This document shows, piece by piece, positions 26,749-35,290 of a stretch of DNA of 64,000 bases (position 1 is the stretch's first letter; each line of letters begins with the position of its first letter). Origin of the DNA: Streptomyces xanthophaeus (GTDB lineage: Bacteria; Actinomycetota; Actinomycetes; Streptomycetales; Streptomycetaceae). The notes under the pieces were generated by a model. It was not told the DNA's origin and did no database searches. It was given only the letters and a program-made list of their open reading frames with translations. The stretch covers positions 3,224,001-3,288,000 of the forward strand of contig NZ_CP076543.1 of NCBI RefSeq assembly GCF_030440515.1. The letters run 5' to 3'. The translations under genes and the position numbers were made by a program.

Positions 26749-26856
26749 AAGCCCGTTCGACGCCCTGGAGGCTACTAACGGGTAGCCCGGCGGGCAAGAC
26801 ATCCGCGCACCCGGCTTGCGGACGCCTCCGGCCCCACGACACGCCGTACGGCGGGA

Positions 26857-28449
26857 CTACGACGACGACTTCGGCTTCTTCTCCCGCGGCCAGACGGTGT
26901 ACGACCAGGACCAGATGGTGTCGATCACCCAGATCGTCAGCCAGATCCGGCCGACCCAGACCAGCGGTCCGCGCTGTTCGCCGGGCACGCCGCCGTCCGT
27001 GATCTGCCATACGAGCCAGCTGGAGTCCAGGGCCCACAGGACCAGCTGCCCCAGCGCGAACGCGGCCGTGTGGACGTACCACTCCCGCCGCTCCTTGCGG
27101 GCGTGGGCCTTCGGCCCGGGGCCGGTCTCCGCCGAGGGCTGCCGCGCCGCTTCCCGCTCGCTCATGTCCGTCTCCGTCTCCGTCTCGGTGTCCGTGTCCG
27201 TGTCCGTGTCCTTGTCCGTCTTCGTGTCCGTGCCGGTCTTCCGGGGCTGCTTCCCCTCCTGCGCCAGGCCCAGGGTGCGGACCGCGTACGGCACCACGAG
27301 CGCCCCCACGGCCGAGGTGGCCGCGGCGGCCCAGCAGGCGGCCGCCCAGCCGGCCTCCTCGTAGAGCAGGCCCATCACCAGGGGGCCGACCACCACACCG
27401 GCCAGGCGGGCGCTCTCGTACAGGCCCATGGCCCGGCCGGTCCGCCCCCCGGAGGCAGCAGCCACGGTCGCCTGCTCCACCGGGATCTGCGCGGCGAAAC
27501 AGGCGGCGGCCACGGTCCACAGGACGGCGATGGCCGGCGGCGTGGAGAACACCGCGAGCCCTGCGGCGAACAGCGCGCTCGCCGCGAACGAGGCGACCAT
27601 GGCCGGCGTACGGCCCAGCCGGTCGGTGAGGTGGTGCGCGTGCGCGGGCAGCAGGACGAACACCACGAATCCGGGGGTGAAGACCAGCGCGATCTCGTTC
27701 GGGGACAGCCCGAGGTCCGCCTGCAGCCGGAGCAGCAGGAGCATCCACAGCCCCGCCTCGGCGGCGGCCGTCACCGCGGACACCACCATCAGCGGCAGCA
27801 GCCTGCGCTCCGCCGCACCCCGGCGCTCCCCGCGCCCGGTCACGGCGCCCGCCCGCTCCTGGCGGGGTCCGCGCAGCAGCGAGGCCATGGCCACCGCGCA
27901 GGCGGCGCTGCCCAGCCAGAACAGCAGCGGGTAGCCGCCGCGTTCCAGCAGGGAGAACGCCACCAGGTAGCCGACGAAGGCGCCCTGACCCTCCGCCGAC
28001 AGCAACTTGCCGTACGCGGAGGTGGCGTCACCGCCCTGTGCCCGCTGCCCGGTCCAGGCCCGCAGCGCGACCCAGAACAGGGCGCCGCCTGCGCCGCCCA
28101 GGCCCGCCGCGACGAAGGCCACCACCAGCGAGTCCGCGAGCGCGTACCCCGCGAACGACAGGGCGTACAGACCCGCACCGGCCGCGGCCACCCGCCGCTG
28201 GTCGAAGCGGTCGGCCAGCTCCCCGGCCGGCGGGCGCACGATCAGCGACAGCACCGCCTCGAAGGCGATCAGCGCGCCGACCACGGAGGCCCCGGCGCCC
28301 AGCGTCGACCCCGCCCACAGCGGCAGCAGGAAATCGAGCACCTCCGCCGGGGCGCTCGCGAACAGCGCCGCCGACAGGACCCGGCGCCCGGCCGGATCCG
28401 CGGGCGCCCGCGTCCCGGCGCTCACGCCTGCACGGCCGGTGGGCAGCAC
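26857..28449 (-). CDS. MFS transporter fused to a C-terminal two-TM domain
   Basis: 530 residues from GTG 28449 (GGCAGGGG upstream; GTG 28425 also possible). Residues about 20-400 form a 12-TM MFS permease with the loop signature ELADRFDQRR and HHLTDRLGRTPA. A linker of alternating Thr-Asp and Thr-Glu (KTDKDTDTDTDTETETETD) then leads to a ~95-residue domain with two TM helices (AFALGQLVLWALDSSWLVWQ and WLTIWVIDTIWSWSY). An internal Met (MSEREAARQ) right after the linker suggests the last part may be a separate protein elsewhere. Substrate unknown; the MFS half resembles drug-efflux types. Confidence 0.75.
   Translation of the reverse strand: MLPTGRAGVSAGTRAPADPAGRRVLSAALFASAPAEVLDFLLPLWAGSTLGAGASVVGALIAFEAVLSLIVRPPAGELADRFDQRRVAAAGAGLYALSFAGYALADSLVVAFVAAGLGGAGGALFWVALRAWTGQRAQGGDATSAYGKLLSAEGQGAFVGYLVAFSLLERGGYPLLFWLGSAACAVAMASLLRGPRQERAGAVTGRGERRGAAERRLLPLMVVSAVTAAAEAGLWMLLLLRLQADLGLSPNEIALVFTPGFVVFVLLPAHAHHLTDRLGRTPAMVASFAASALFAAGLAVFSTPPAIAVLWTVAAACFAAQIPVEQATVAAASGGRTGRAMGLYESARLAGVVVGPLVMGLLYEEAGWAAACWAAAATSAVGALVVPYAVRTLGLAQEGKQPRKTGTDTKTDKDTDTDTDTETETETDMSEREAARQPSAETGPGPKAHARKERREWYVHTAAFALGQLVLWALDSSWLVWQITDGGVPGEQRGPLVWVGRIWLTIWVIDTIWSWSYTVWPREKKPKSSS
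27166..27232. repeat. In-frame hexamer repeat in the MFS gene
   Basis: GTCTCC / GTGTCC hexamers, about eleven imperfect copies, encode the Thr-Asp/Thr-Glu linker on the minus strand. Because the unit is 6 bp, slippage changes linker length without shifting frame. Confidence 0.75.
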
Positions 28450-29053
28450 CCGGCCCCTGCCGCGCCGGACCGGGTGGGAACGGGCTCCCGGGAGGAGTCC
28501 TGTAACGCCATGTGCCTCGCCCTCGTCTCGCCGTCGTCTCGCCGCGGTCGCGTCCTCGCCGTTCGCGCGCCGTCCGTAAGACGCCGTTCGGCCCGCCCGG
28601 GTTGTCAACTCGCCGGTATCACCGCCGCCGCGCGGTCGCGGGCCCCGATGTCGTCCATCCGTAGGACACGCCCGGCGCGCTGCGGCCCGCCCGGGCCCGT
28701 GCGGGCCGCATCGCTGTGGGTACGGTGTTGTCCCTGTTCGCCCTGCGGGACGACCGGGCTACCAATCAGTAAACAAGGGGACAACTCCTCTCACGACCGC
28801 AAAGAAACTGTGGGCCGTTCGTAGGGACTCGACAAAGAATCACCCGGGGCCGCTGACCGGGGGGACAGAGACCTTGGATACACGACGGGGTTACTGTGCA
28901 GTCGGGGATCCCCCTGACCTGGGGCGCCACAAGGGTTCCCCGGCGGTTCGGCCCTCGCATCACACTCTGTGTGGGCAAGGTCACCACCGGGGAAGGGTCG
29001 AAAGGCCGTGTGGGCTGTCCCTAAACTCAGCTTGTTTCAAGGAGGGAGCCATC
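28450..29053. promoter_or_regulatory. Long leader/promoter region of accA2
   Basis: About 600 bases without a convincing gene. The left part may hold the unused 5' extension of the MFS frame. The right part, relatively AT-rich near 28765-28850 (CAATCAGTAAACAAGGGG, AAAGAAACTG, ACAAAGAATC), should contain the accA2 promoter. Dyads seen are GGGGATCCCC (28904-28913) and CACAC-TCT-GTGTG (28961-28973). No riboswitch fold is recognised. Confidence 0.5.
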
Positions 29054-30817
29054 GTGCGCAAGGTGCTCATCGCCAACCGTGGCGAAATCGCTGTCCGCGT
29101 TGCTCGGGCCTGCCGGGACGCCGGGATCGGGAGCGTAGCCGTCTACGCCGATCCGGACCGGGACGCTCTGCACGTCCGCGCGGCCGACGAAGCTTTCGCG
29201 TTGGGCGGTGACACCCCGGCCGCCAGCTACCTGGACATCTCCAAGGTCCTCCAGGCCGCAGCCGACTCCGGTGCGGACGCCATCCATCCCGGATACGGCT
29301 TCCTCTCCGAGAACGCCGACTTCGCCCAGGCCGTGATCGACGCCGGCCTGACCTGGATCGGCCCGCCGCCGCAGGCCATCCGCGACCTCGGCGACAAGGT
29401 GGCCGCCCGTCACATCGCCCAGCGCGCCGGGGCGCCGCTGGTCGCCGGCACGCCGGACCCGGTCTCCGGGTCCGAGGAGGTCGTCGCCTTCGCCAAGGAG
29501 CACGGCCTGCCGATCGCCATCAAGGCGGCCTTCGGTGGTGGCGGTCGCGGTCTGAAGGTCGCCCGCACCCTCGAAGAGGTGCCGGAGCTCTACGACTCCG
29601 CCGTCCGTGAGGCCGTCGCCGCCTTCGGCCGCGGCGAGTGCTTCGTCGAGCGCTACCTCGACAAGCCCCGCCACGTCGAGACCCAGTGCCTGGCCGACTC
29701 GCACGGCAACGTCGTCGTCGTGTCGACCCGTGACTGCTCGCTCCAGCGCCGCCACCAGAAGCTCGTGGAGGAGGCCCCGGCGCCGTTCCTGACCGACGCT
29801 CAGAACGCGGAGCTGTACGCCGCCTCCAAGGCCATCCTGAAGGAAGCCGGCTACGTCGGCGCCGGCACCGTCGAGTTCCTCGTCTCCGCCGACGGCCTGA
29901 TCTCCTTCCTGGAGGTCAACACCCGCCTCCAGGTCGAGCACCCGGTCACCGAAGAGGTCTCCGGCATCGACCTGGTCCGCGAGATGTTCCGCATCGCCGA
30001 CGGCGAGGAGCTCGGCTACGGCGACCCGGTCCTGCGCGGCCACTCCATCGAGTTCCGCATCAACGGCGAGGACCCGGGCCGTGGCTTCCTCCCGGCGCCC
30101 GGCACGGTGACGAAGTTCGCCGCGCCGTCGGGCCCGGGCGTCCGCCTCGACGCGGGCGTCGAGTCCGGCTCCGTGATCGGCCCGGCCTGGGACTCGCTCC
30201 TGGCCAAGCTGATCGTCACCGGTGCCACCCGCGAGCAGGCCCTGCAGCGCGCCGCCCGCGCGCTCGCCGAGTTCGAGGTCGAGGGCATGGCCACGGCCAT
30301 CCCCTTCCACCGTGCGGTCGTCGCCGACCCGGCGTTCGCCCCCACGGACGGCAGCCCCTTCACCGTCTTCACCCGGTGGATCGAGACCGAGTTCGTCAAC
30401 GAGATCCCGGCGTTCACGGCCCCGGCCGCGGAGGACACCGAGGACGAGCCGGGCCGCGAGACGGTGGTCGTCGAGGTCGGCGGCAAGCGCCTCGAGGTCT
30501 CGCTCCCGTCGTCCCTGGGCATGACCCTGGCCCGCACGGCCGCCGCCGGTGGCGCGAAGCCGAAGCGCCGCGCGGCCAAGAAGTCCGGCCCGGCCGCCTC
30601 CGGCGACACCCTCGCCTCCCCGATGCAGGGCACGATCGTCAAGGTCGCCGTCGAGGAGGGCCAGCAGGTCAACGAGGGCGACCTGGTCGTCGTACTCGAA
30701 GCCATGAAGATGGAGCAGCCGCTGAACGCGCACCGCTCCGGCACCGTGGTCGGCCTCACCGCCGAGGTCGGCGCGTCCGTCACCTCGGGCGCCACGATCT
30801 GCGAGATCAAGGACTGA
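29054..30817 (+). CDS. accA2: Acyl-CoA carboxylase alpha subunit (biotin carboxylase + BCCP)
   Basis: 587 residues. An N-terminal biotin carboxylase (about 1-450: [25 protein letters not shown], the ATP loop [26 protein letters not shown]) is joined by an Ala/Lys-rich linker ([11 protein letters not shown]) to a C-terminal biotin carrier domain with Lys552 in EAMKMEQP. It carboxylates biotin with ATP and bicarbonate and serves PccB and AccB-type partners. The GTG start follows AAGGAGGGAGCC. The sequence is very close to S. coelicolor AccA2 as I remember it. Confidence 0.96.
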   Translation: MRKVLIANRGEIAVRVARACRDAGIGSVAVYADPDRDALHVRAADEAFALGGDTPAASYLDISKVLQAAADSGADAIHPGYGFLSENADFAQAVIDAGLTWIGPPPQAIRDLGDKVAARHIAQRAGAPLVAGTPDPVSGSEEVVAFAKEHGLPIAIKAAFGGGGRGLKVARTLEEVPELYDSAVREAVAAFGRGECFVERYLDKPRHVETQCLADSHGNVVVVSTRDCSLQRRHQKLVEEAPAPFLTDAQNAELYAASKAILKEAGYVGAGTVEFLVSADGLISFLEVNTRLQVEHPVTEEVSGIDLVREMFRIADGEELGYGDPVLRGHSIEFRINGEDPGRGFLPAPGTVTKFAAPSGPGVRLDAGVESGSVIGPAWDSLLAKLIVTGATREQALQRAARALAEFEVEGMATAIPFHRAVVADPAFAPTDGSPFTVFTRWIETEFVNEIPAFTAPAAEDTEDEPGRETVVVEVGGKRLEVSLPSSLGMTLARTAAAGGAKPKRRAAKKSGPAASGDTLASPMQGTIVKVAVEEGQQVNEGDLVVVLEAMKMEQPLNAHRSGTVVGLTAEVGASVTSGATICEIKD

Positions 30818-30908
30818 CGTCCCGCTACGGGGTTCCCGGGGCTCCCGCCCCGGGGGCCCCGTTTCGCATGTGCGGCGCCGTTCCGGGGGCGCTGCCTCCG
30901 GAACCTCG

Positions 30909-30945
30909 ATCGCCGGCGGGGCTGATCTTCAGCCCCGCCGGCGAT
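30909..30945. terminator. Bidirectional terminator between accA2 and the DeoR gene
   Basis: A perfect 17-bp stem (ATCGCCGGCGGGGCTGA) with a 3-base loop TCT. A second small hairpin, CCGGGGC-GGA-GCCCCGG (30960-30976), follows. Both belong to widespread Streptomyces intergenic repeat types. Confidence 0.85.
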
Positions 30946-30992
30946 TGAGGCGCGGGGTCCGGGGCGGAGCCCCGGCACACGGCCCGCAGGAC

Positions 30993-31943
30993 CTAGCGGC
31001 GGCGCATGTCGGCCACGCGGGCCCGCTCCGCCTGCGGCTCCAGCATCCCGCCGGCGGCACTGCGCAGCTGCGCCGTCGGCCCGCCCCGGCGCTGCACCGG
31101 CAGCGGCGACTCGCGGCGCGGCCGCCGCCCCTGCATCCCGTCCACACCGCCGGAGGCCACGGCTCCGCCGGCCACGGTGATCTGCACGCCCTGGTCCGCC
31201 AGCGCCTGCAGCTCCGTACCCGCCCGGTCGTCGTGCGGTGGCGGCTCGTCCGTCACCAGCCGCGTCATCACATCGGTGGGCACGGTCTGGAACATGGTGT
31301 CGGTACCGAGCTTCGTGTGGTCGGCCAGCACCACCACCTCCGCCGCCGCCTGCACGAGCGCCCGGTCCACGCTGGCGGACAGCATGTTGGACGTGGACAG
31401 CCCGCGCTCGGCGGTCAGACCGCTGCCCGACAGGAAGGCCCGGGAGACCCGCAGCCCCTGGAGGGACTGCTCGGCTCCGCTGCCCACGAGGGCGTAGTTG
31501 GACCCGCGCAGGGTGCCGCCGGTCATGACCACCTCCACCCGGTTCGCGTGGGCCAGGGCCTGGGCGACGAGCAGCGAGTTGGTGACGACGGTCAGTCCGG
31601 GCACGCGGGCGAGCCGGCGGGCCAGCTCCTGGGTCGTGGTGCCCGCGCCGACGACGACGGCCTCGCCCTCTTCCACGAGGGAGGCCGCGACATCGGCAAT
31701 GGCGGTCTTCTCCGCCGTCGCGAGATGGGACTTTTGCGGAAAGCCGGACTCCCGCGTGAAACCGCCCGGCAAGACCGCACCGCCGTGCCGGCGGTCGAGG
31801 AGTCCTTCTGCCTCCAGTGCCCGCACGTCCCGCCGTACGGTCACTTCGGAGGTCTGGACGACGCGGGCGAGCTCCCGGAGCGATACTGCTCCGTTGGCCC
31901 GCACCATTTCGAGGATCAATTGGCGACGTTCTGCAGCGAACAC
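30993..31943 (-). CDS. DeoR-family transcriptional regulator
   Basis: 316 residues. The N-terminal HTH (AAERRQLILEMVRANGAVSL, then TSEVTVRRDVRALEAEGLL) is typical of DeoR, and the sugar-phosphate-sensing domain (about 75-235) has VVGAGTTTQELARRL and LADHTKLGTD. A ~65-residue Arg/Gly-rich tail is extra. DeoR proteins sense phosphorylated sugars, so deoxyribose/ribose phosphates from the nearby nucleoside genes are possible effectors, but the palindrome found at punA, deoC and add is absent from its own upstream region. GTG start. Confidence 0.88.
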   Translation of the reverse strand: MFAAERRQLILEMVRANGAVSLRELARVVQTSEVTVRRDVRALEAEGLLDRRHGGAVLPGGFTRESGFPQKSHLATAEKTAIADVAASLVEEGEAVVVGAGTTTQELARRLARVPGLTVVTNSLLVAQALAHANRVEVVMTGGTLRGSNYALVGSGAEQSLQGLRVSRAFLSGSGLTAERGLSTSNMLSASVDRALVQAAAEVVVLADHTKLGTDTMFQTVPTDVMTRLVTDEPPPHDDRAGTELQALADQGVQITVAGGAVASGGVDGMQGRRPRRESPLPVQRRGGPTAQLRSAAGGMLEPQAERARVADMRRR

Positions 31944-32118
31944 GAAACTGACAGTAACCCCAACGACCGTCTGCTTTCAGCTCTTTACGCCGGAATACCG
32001 AAGTTGTCCATAAAGCGGGGCGACTAGTGGTATACGCAGCCCGAGAGTTGCGTGAACTTCTCACCACGAATCAGCGCCCCGCCCCAAACCCCTTACGGCA
32101 TGCGGCGGTTAGCCGGGA

Positions 32119-33558
32119 TCAGGCCTCCCCGGCGGCCTTTCGCGTGTGCAGCTGGCGGGCCACCTCTGCGATCGAGCCGGAGAGCGAGGGGTACACGGTG
32201 AACGCGTTTGCGATCTGCTCGACCGTCAGGTTGTTGTCGACGGCGATCGAGATGGGGTGGATCAGCTCGCTCGCACGCGGGGAGACGACCACACCGCCGA
32301 CGACGATGCCGGTGCCCGGACGGCAGAACATCTTCACGAAGCCGTCCCGGATGCCCTGCATCTTGGCGCGCGGGTTGCGCAGCAGCGGGAGCTTCACCAC
32401 GCGGGCGTCGATCTTGCCGGCGTCCACGTCCGCCTGGGTGTAGCCGACGGTGGCGATCTCGGGGTCGGTGAAGACGTTCGAGGAGACCGTCTTGAGGTTC
32501 AGCGGGGCCACCGCGTCACCGAGGAAGTGGTACATCGCGATGCGGCCCTGCATCGCCGCGACCGACGCGAGCGCGAAGACGCCCGTGACGTCACCGGCGG
32601 CGTACACGCCGGGCGCGGAGGTGCGCGAGACCTTGTCGGTCCAGATGTGCCCGGAGTCCTTGAGCCGGACCCCGGACTCCTCCAGGTTCATGTTCTTGGT
32701 GTTGGGGATCGCGCCGACCGCCATCAGGCAGTGCGTACCGGTCAGCACGCGGCCGTCGGAGAGGGTGACCTCGACCCGGTCGCCCACCCGCTTGGCGGAT
32801 TCGGCGCGCGAGCGCCCCACGACGTTCATGCCGCGGCGCCGGAAGACGTCCTCCAGCACGGCGGCGGCGTCCGGGTCCTCACCGGGCAGCACGCGGTCGC
32901 GGGAGGACACGAGGGTCACCCGGGAGCCGAGGGCCTGGTACGCGCCGGCGAACTCGGCGCCGGTCACACCGGAGCCGACCACGATGAGCTCCTCGGGGAG
33001 CTCGTCGAGGTCGTAGACCTGGGTCCAGTTCAGGATCCGCTCGCCGTCGGGCATGGCGTCGGGGATCTCGCGCGGGGTGCCGCCGGTCGCGATCAGGACG
33101 GCGTCCGCGGTCAGGATCGTCTCGGACCCGTCGGCGGCGGTGACGATGACGTCCCGGGTGCCGTCGATGCCCTGCGGCCCGCCGAGCTTGCCGCGGCCGC
33201 GCACCACGCGGGCGCCGGCCCGGGTGACGGAAGCGGTGATGTCGTGCGACTGGGCGAGCGCGAGGCGCTTGACGCGCCGGTTCACCTTGCCGAGGTCCAC
33301 GCCGACGACGCGCGCGGCCTGCTCGATGTGCGGGGTGTCGTCCGCGACGACGATGCCGAGCTCCTCGTACGAGGAGTCGAAGGTCGTCATCACCTCGGCG
33401 GTCGCGATCAGAGTCTTGGAAGGTACGCAGTCGGTCAGGACCGAGGCCCCGCCCAGACCGTCGCAGTCGACGACGGTCACCTCCGCGCCGAGCTGGGCCC
33501 CCACCAGGGCTGCCTCATACCCGCCGGGTCCGCCGCCGATGATCACGATCCGGGTCAC
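32119..33558 (-). CDS. lpdA: LpdA-type NAD(P)H quinone reductase (no redox disulfide)
   Basis: 479-residue flavoprotein disulfide reductase fold: FAD motif IVIIGGGPGGYEAALVG, NAD(P) motif VVGSGVTGAEFAGAYQALG and FAD motif APGVYAAGDVTG. The usual CxxxxC active site is GGASVLTDCVPSK, so the first Cys is Ser39 and only Cys44 remains, and the C-terminal His-Glu dyad of lipoamide dehydrogenase is missing. This matches M. tuberculosis LpdA (Rv3303c), which reduces quinones rather than lipoamide. Its place before punA-pmm is also shared with mycobacteria. Confidence 0.88.
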   Translation of the reverse strand: MTRIVIIGGGPGGYEAALVGAQLGAEVTVVDCDGLGGASVLTDCVPSKTLIATAEVMTTFDSSYEELGIVVADDTPHIEQAARVVGVDLGKVNRRVKRLALAQSHDITASVTRAGARVVRGRGKLGGPQGIDGTRDVIVTAADGSETILTADAVLIATGGTPREIPDAMPDGERILNWTQVYDLDELPEELIVVGSGVTGAEFAGAYQALGSRVTLVSSRDRVLPGEDPDAAAVLEDVFRRRGMNVVGRSRAESAKRVGDRVEVTLSDGRVLTGTHCLMAVGAIPNTKNMNLEESGVRLKDSGHIWTDKVSRTSAPGVYAAGDVTGVFALASVAAMQGRIAMYHFLGDAVAPLNLKTVSSNVFTDPEIATVGYTQADVDAGKIDARVVKLPLLRNPRAKMQGIRDGFVKMFCRPGTGIVVGGVVVSPRASELIHPISIAVDNNLTVEQIANAFTVYPSLSGSIAEVARQLHTRKAAGEA

Positions 33559-33731
33559 GAAAAGTCCGCCTCACGTCTTTCCGGCCGGCTGCCGCCCCGG
33601 CCGGTGTTCCGGGGGGTCTCCCCGGGGGATGCATTCCGTGCTCCATTGTCCCGCACGCTTCAAGGTGCTTCGCGCCCGGTCCCGCCATCCGGGCACGCGT
33701 GCACCGGCGCCCCTCCCGTACTCTCGACCAC

Positions 33732-34169
33732 ATGTCGCTCTACGCCGCGTACGCCGGCAACCTCGACCCGCGGCTGATGACGCGCCGCGCTCCGCATTCG
33801 CCGCTGCGCGGCACGGGCTGGATCAACGACTGGCGGCTGACCTTCGGCGGCGAGCAGATGGGCTGGGAGGGCGCTCTCGCCACGATCGTCGAAGCCCCGC
33901 GCCACCAGGTCTTCGTCGCGCTGTACGACATCGCGCCGCTGGACGAGGACTCGATGGACCGCTGGGAGGGTGTCGGACTCGACATCTACCGCCGGATGCG
34001 GGTGCGTGTGCACACGCTGGACGGCGAGGAGGCGGCCTGGGTGTACGTCCTGAACGGCTACGAGGGCGGCCTGCCCTCGGCACGCTACCTCGGCGAGATC
34101 GCGGACGCCGCCGAATCCGCGGGCGCCCCCCACGACTACGTGATGGAAATCCGCAAGCGCCCCTGCTGA
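33732..34169 (+). CDS. Gamma-glutamylcyclotransferase-like protein
   Basis: 145 residues with the GGCT fold signature YAAYAGNLDP at the N-terminus and LDEDSMDRWEGVG further on. Members cyclise gamma-glutamyl amines or act on related bonds; the substrate here is unknown. TACTCT at 33719-33724 is a good -10 placed 7 bases before the ATG with no ribosome site, so the mRNA is probably leaderless. Confidence 0.8.
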   Translation: MSLYAAYAGNLDPRLMTRRAPHSPLRGTGWINDWRLTFGGEQMGWEGALATIVEAPRHQVFVALYDIAPLDEDSMDRWEGVGLDIYRRMRVRVHTLDGEEAAWVYVLNGYEGGLPSARYLGEIADAAESAGAPHDYVMEIRKRPC

Positions 34170-34247
34170 TCCCCTGCGGGGCCGCTCGACCAATCCAGCC
34201 CCACCACGGCACGGCTCCAGGGGCAGAGGCCCCTACTCCAGCCCCGC

Positions 34248-34311
34248 CAGGGGGCACCTCCCAGCGGTAGCTGGGGGAGCTTGAGGCGCGGGGTCGCGGG
34301 GCGGAGCCCCG
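34248..34311. repeat. Second copy of the 32-bp repeat plus GGGGCGGAGCCCC hairpin
   Basis: 34248-34279 is identical over 32 bases to 2551-2582. It is followed by CGGGGC-GGA-GCCCCG (34297-34311) and a T-rich stretch (ATCTTTCGG), which may terminate the gene at 33732. Confidence 0.85.
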
Positions 34312-34418
34312 ATCTTTCGGCTCTGCCGACACCCACCGCACGAGGCCCCCGCCACCCCTTCGGGGACGTTTCGGCGGAAACGACAAGGCAACGATCCGAA
34401 CACCGTGAGCTGTGCCAT

Positions 34419-34430
34419 CTACGCGCGTAG
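34419..34430. promoter_or_regulatory. Palindromic operator CTACGCGCGTAG at punA
   Basis: Perfect 12-bp palindrome 25 bp before the GTG of the purine nucleoside phosphorylase gene. A -10-like TACGCT (34443-34448) sits 7 bases before the GTG, and the palindrome covers the position of the -35 box. Identical copies occur at deoC and add. Confidence 0.75.
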
Positions 34431-34455
34431 GCCCGAAGGAGTTACGCTCGTCCGC

Positions 34456-35262
34456 GTGAACGCATCTGTTACCGACCCCTTCGCCGCCGCCGACGCCGCA
34501 GCCGCCCGCCTGCGTGAGCTGACCGGCGTGGACACCCACGATGTCGCCCTCGTCATGGGCTCCGGATGGGCCCCCGCCGCAGAGGCGCTCGGCGCCCCCG
34601 AGGCCGAGTTCCTCGTCACCGAGCTGCCCGGCTTCCCGCCCGCCGCCGTCGAGGGCCACGGCGGCAAGATCCGCTCGTACAAGATCGGCGACAAGCGCGC
34701 CCTGGTCTTCCTCGGCCGGACCCACTACTACGAGGGCCGAGGCGTCGCCGCCGTCGCCCACGGCGTGCGCACCGCCGTCGCCGCCGGCTGCAAGACCGTC
34801 GTGCTGACCAACGGCTGCGGCGGTCTGCGCGAGGGCATGAAGCCCGGCCAGCCCGTCCTGATCAGCGACCACCTCAACCTGACGGCCACCTCGCCGATCG
34901 TCGGCGCGAACTTCGTCGACCTCACCGACCTGTACTCGCCGCGCCTGCGCGCGATGTGCAAGGAGATCGACGCGAGCCTCGAAGAGGGCGTCTACGTCCA
35001 GTTCCCCGGCCCGCACTACGAGACCCCGGCCGAGATCAACATGATCCGCGTCATGGGCGCCGACCTGGTCGGCATGTCCACCGTCCTGGAGGCCATCGCC
35101 GCCCGTGAGGCCGGCGCCGAGGTGCTCGGCATCTCCCTGGTCACCAACCTGGCGGCGGGCCTGTCCGGCGAGCCGCTGAACCACGAAGAGGTCCTCCAGG
35201 CCGGCCGCGACTCGGCCGCCCGCATGGGCACGCTGCTGACGCAGGTCCTCGCCCGCATCTGA
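34456..35262 (+). CDS. punA: Purine-nucleoside phosphorylase
   Basis: 268-residue trimeric-type PNP. It splits purine (deoxy)nucleosides with phosphate into base and (deoxy)ribose-1-phosphate. Motifs: [43 protein letters not shown] and a VTNLAAGLS segment. GTG 34456 fits the family N-terminus and a leaderless transcript from the TACGCT -10. It is followed at 28 bp by the phosphohexomutase gene, an order also found in mycobacteria. Control by the palindrome at 34419 is likely. Confidence 0.94.
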   Translation: MNASVTDPFAAADAAAARLRELTGVDTHDVALVMGSGWAPAAEALGAPEAEFLVTELPGFPPAAVEGHGGKIRSYKIGDKRALVFLGRTHYYEGRGVAAVAHGVRTAVAAGCKTVVLTNGCGGLREGMKPGQPVLISDHLNLTATSPIVGANFVDLTDLYSPRLRAMCKEIDASLEEGVYVQFPGPHYETPAEINMIRVMGADLVGMSTVLEAIAAREAGAEVLGISLVTNLAAGLSGEPLNHEEVLQAGRDSAARMGTLLTQVLARI

Positions 35263-35290
35263 TCGACGTACGAGAGCTAAGGCGGAAGCA

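Noticed and set aside
31944..32040. Copy of the CTACGCGCGTAG operator upstream of the DeoR gene
   Set aside because: I looked for it and found only unrelated sequence such as TTTACGCCGG, so DeoR cannot be called the regulator from sequence.
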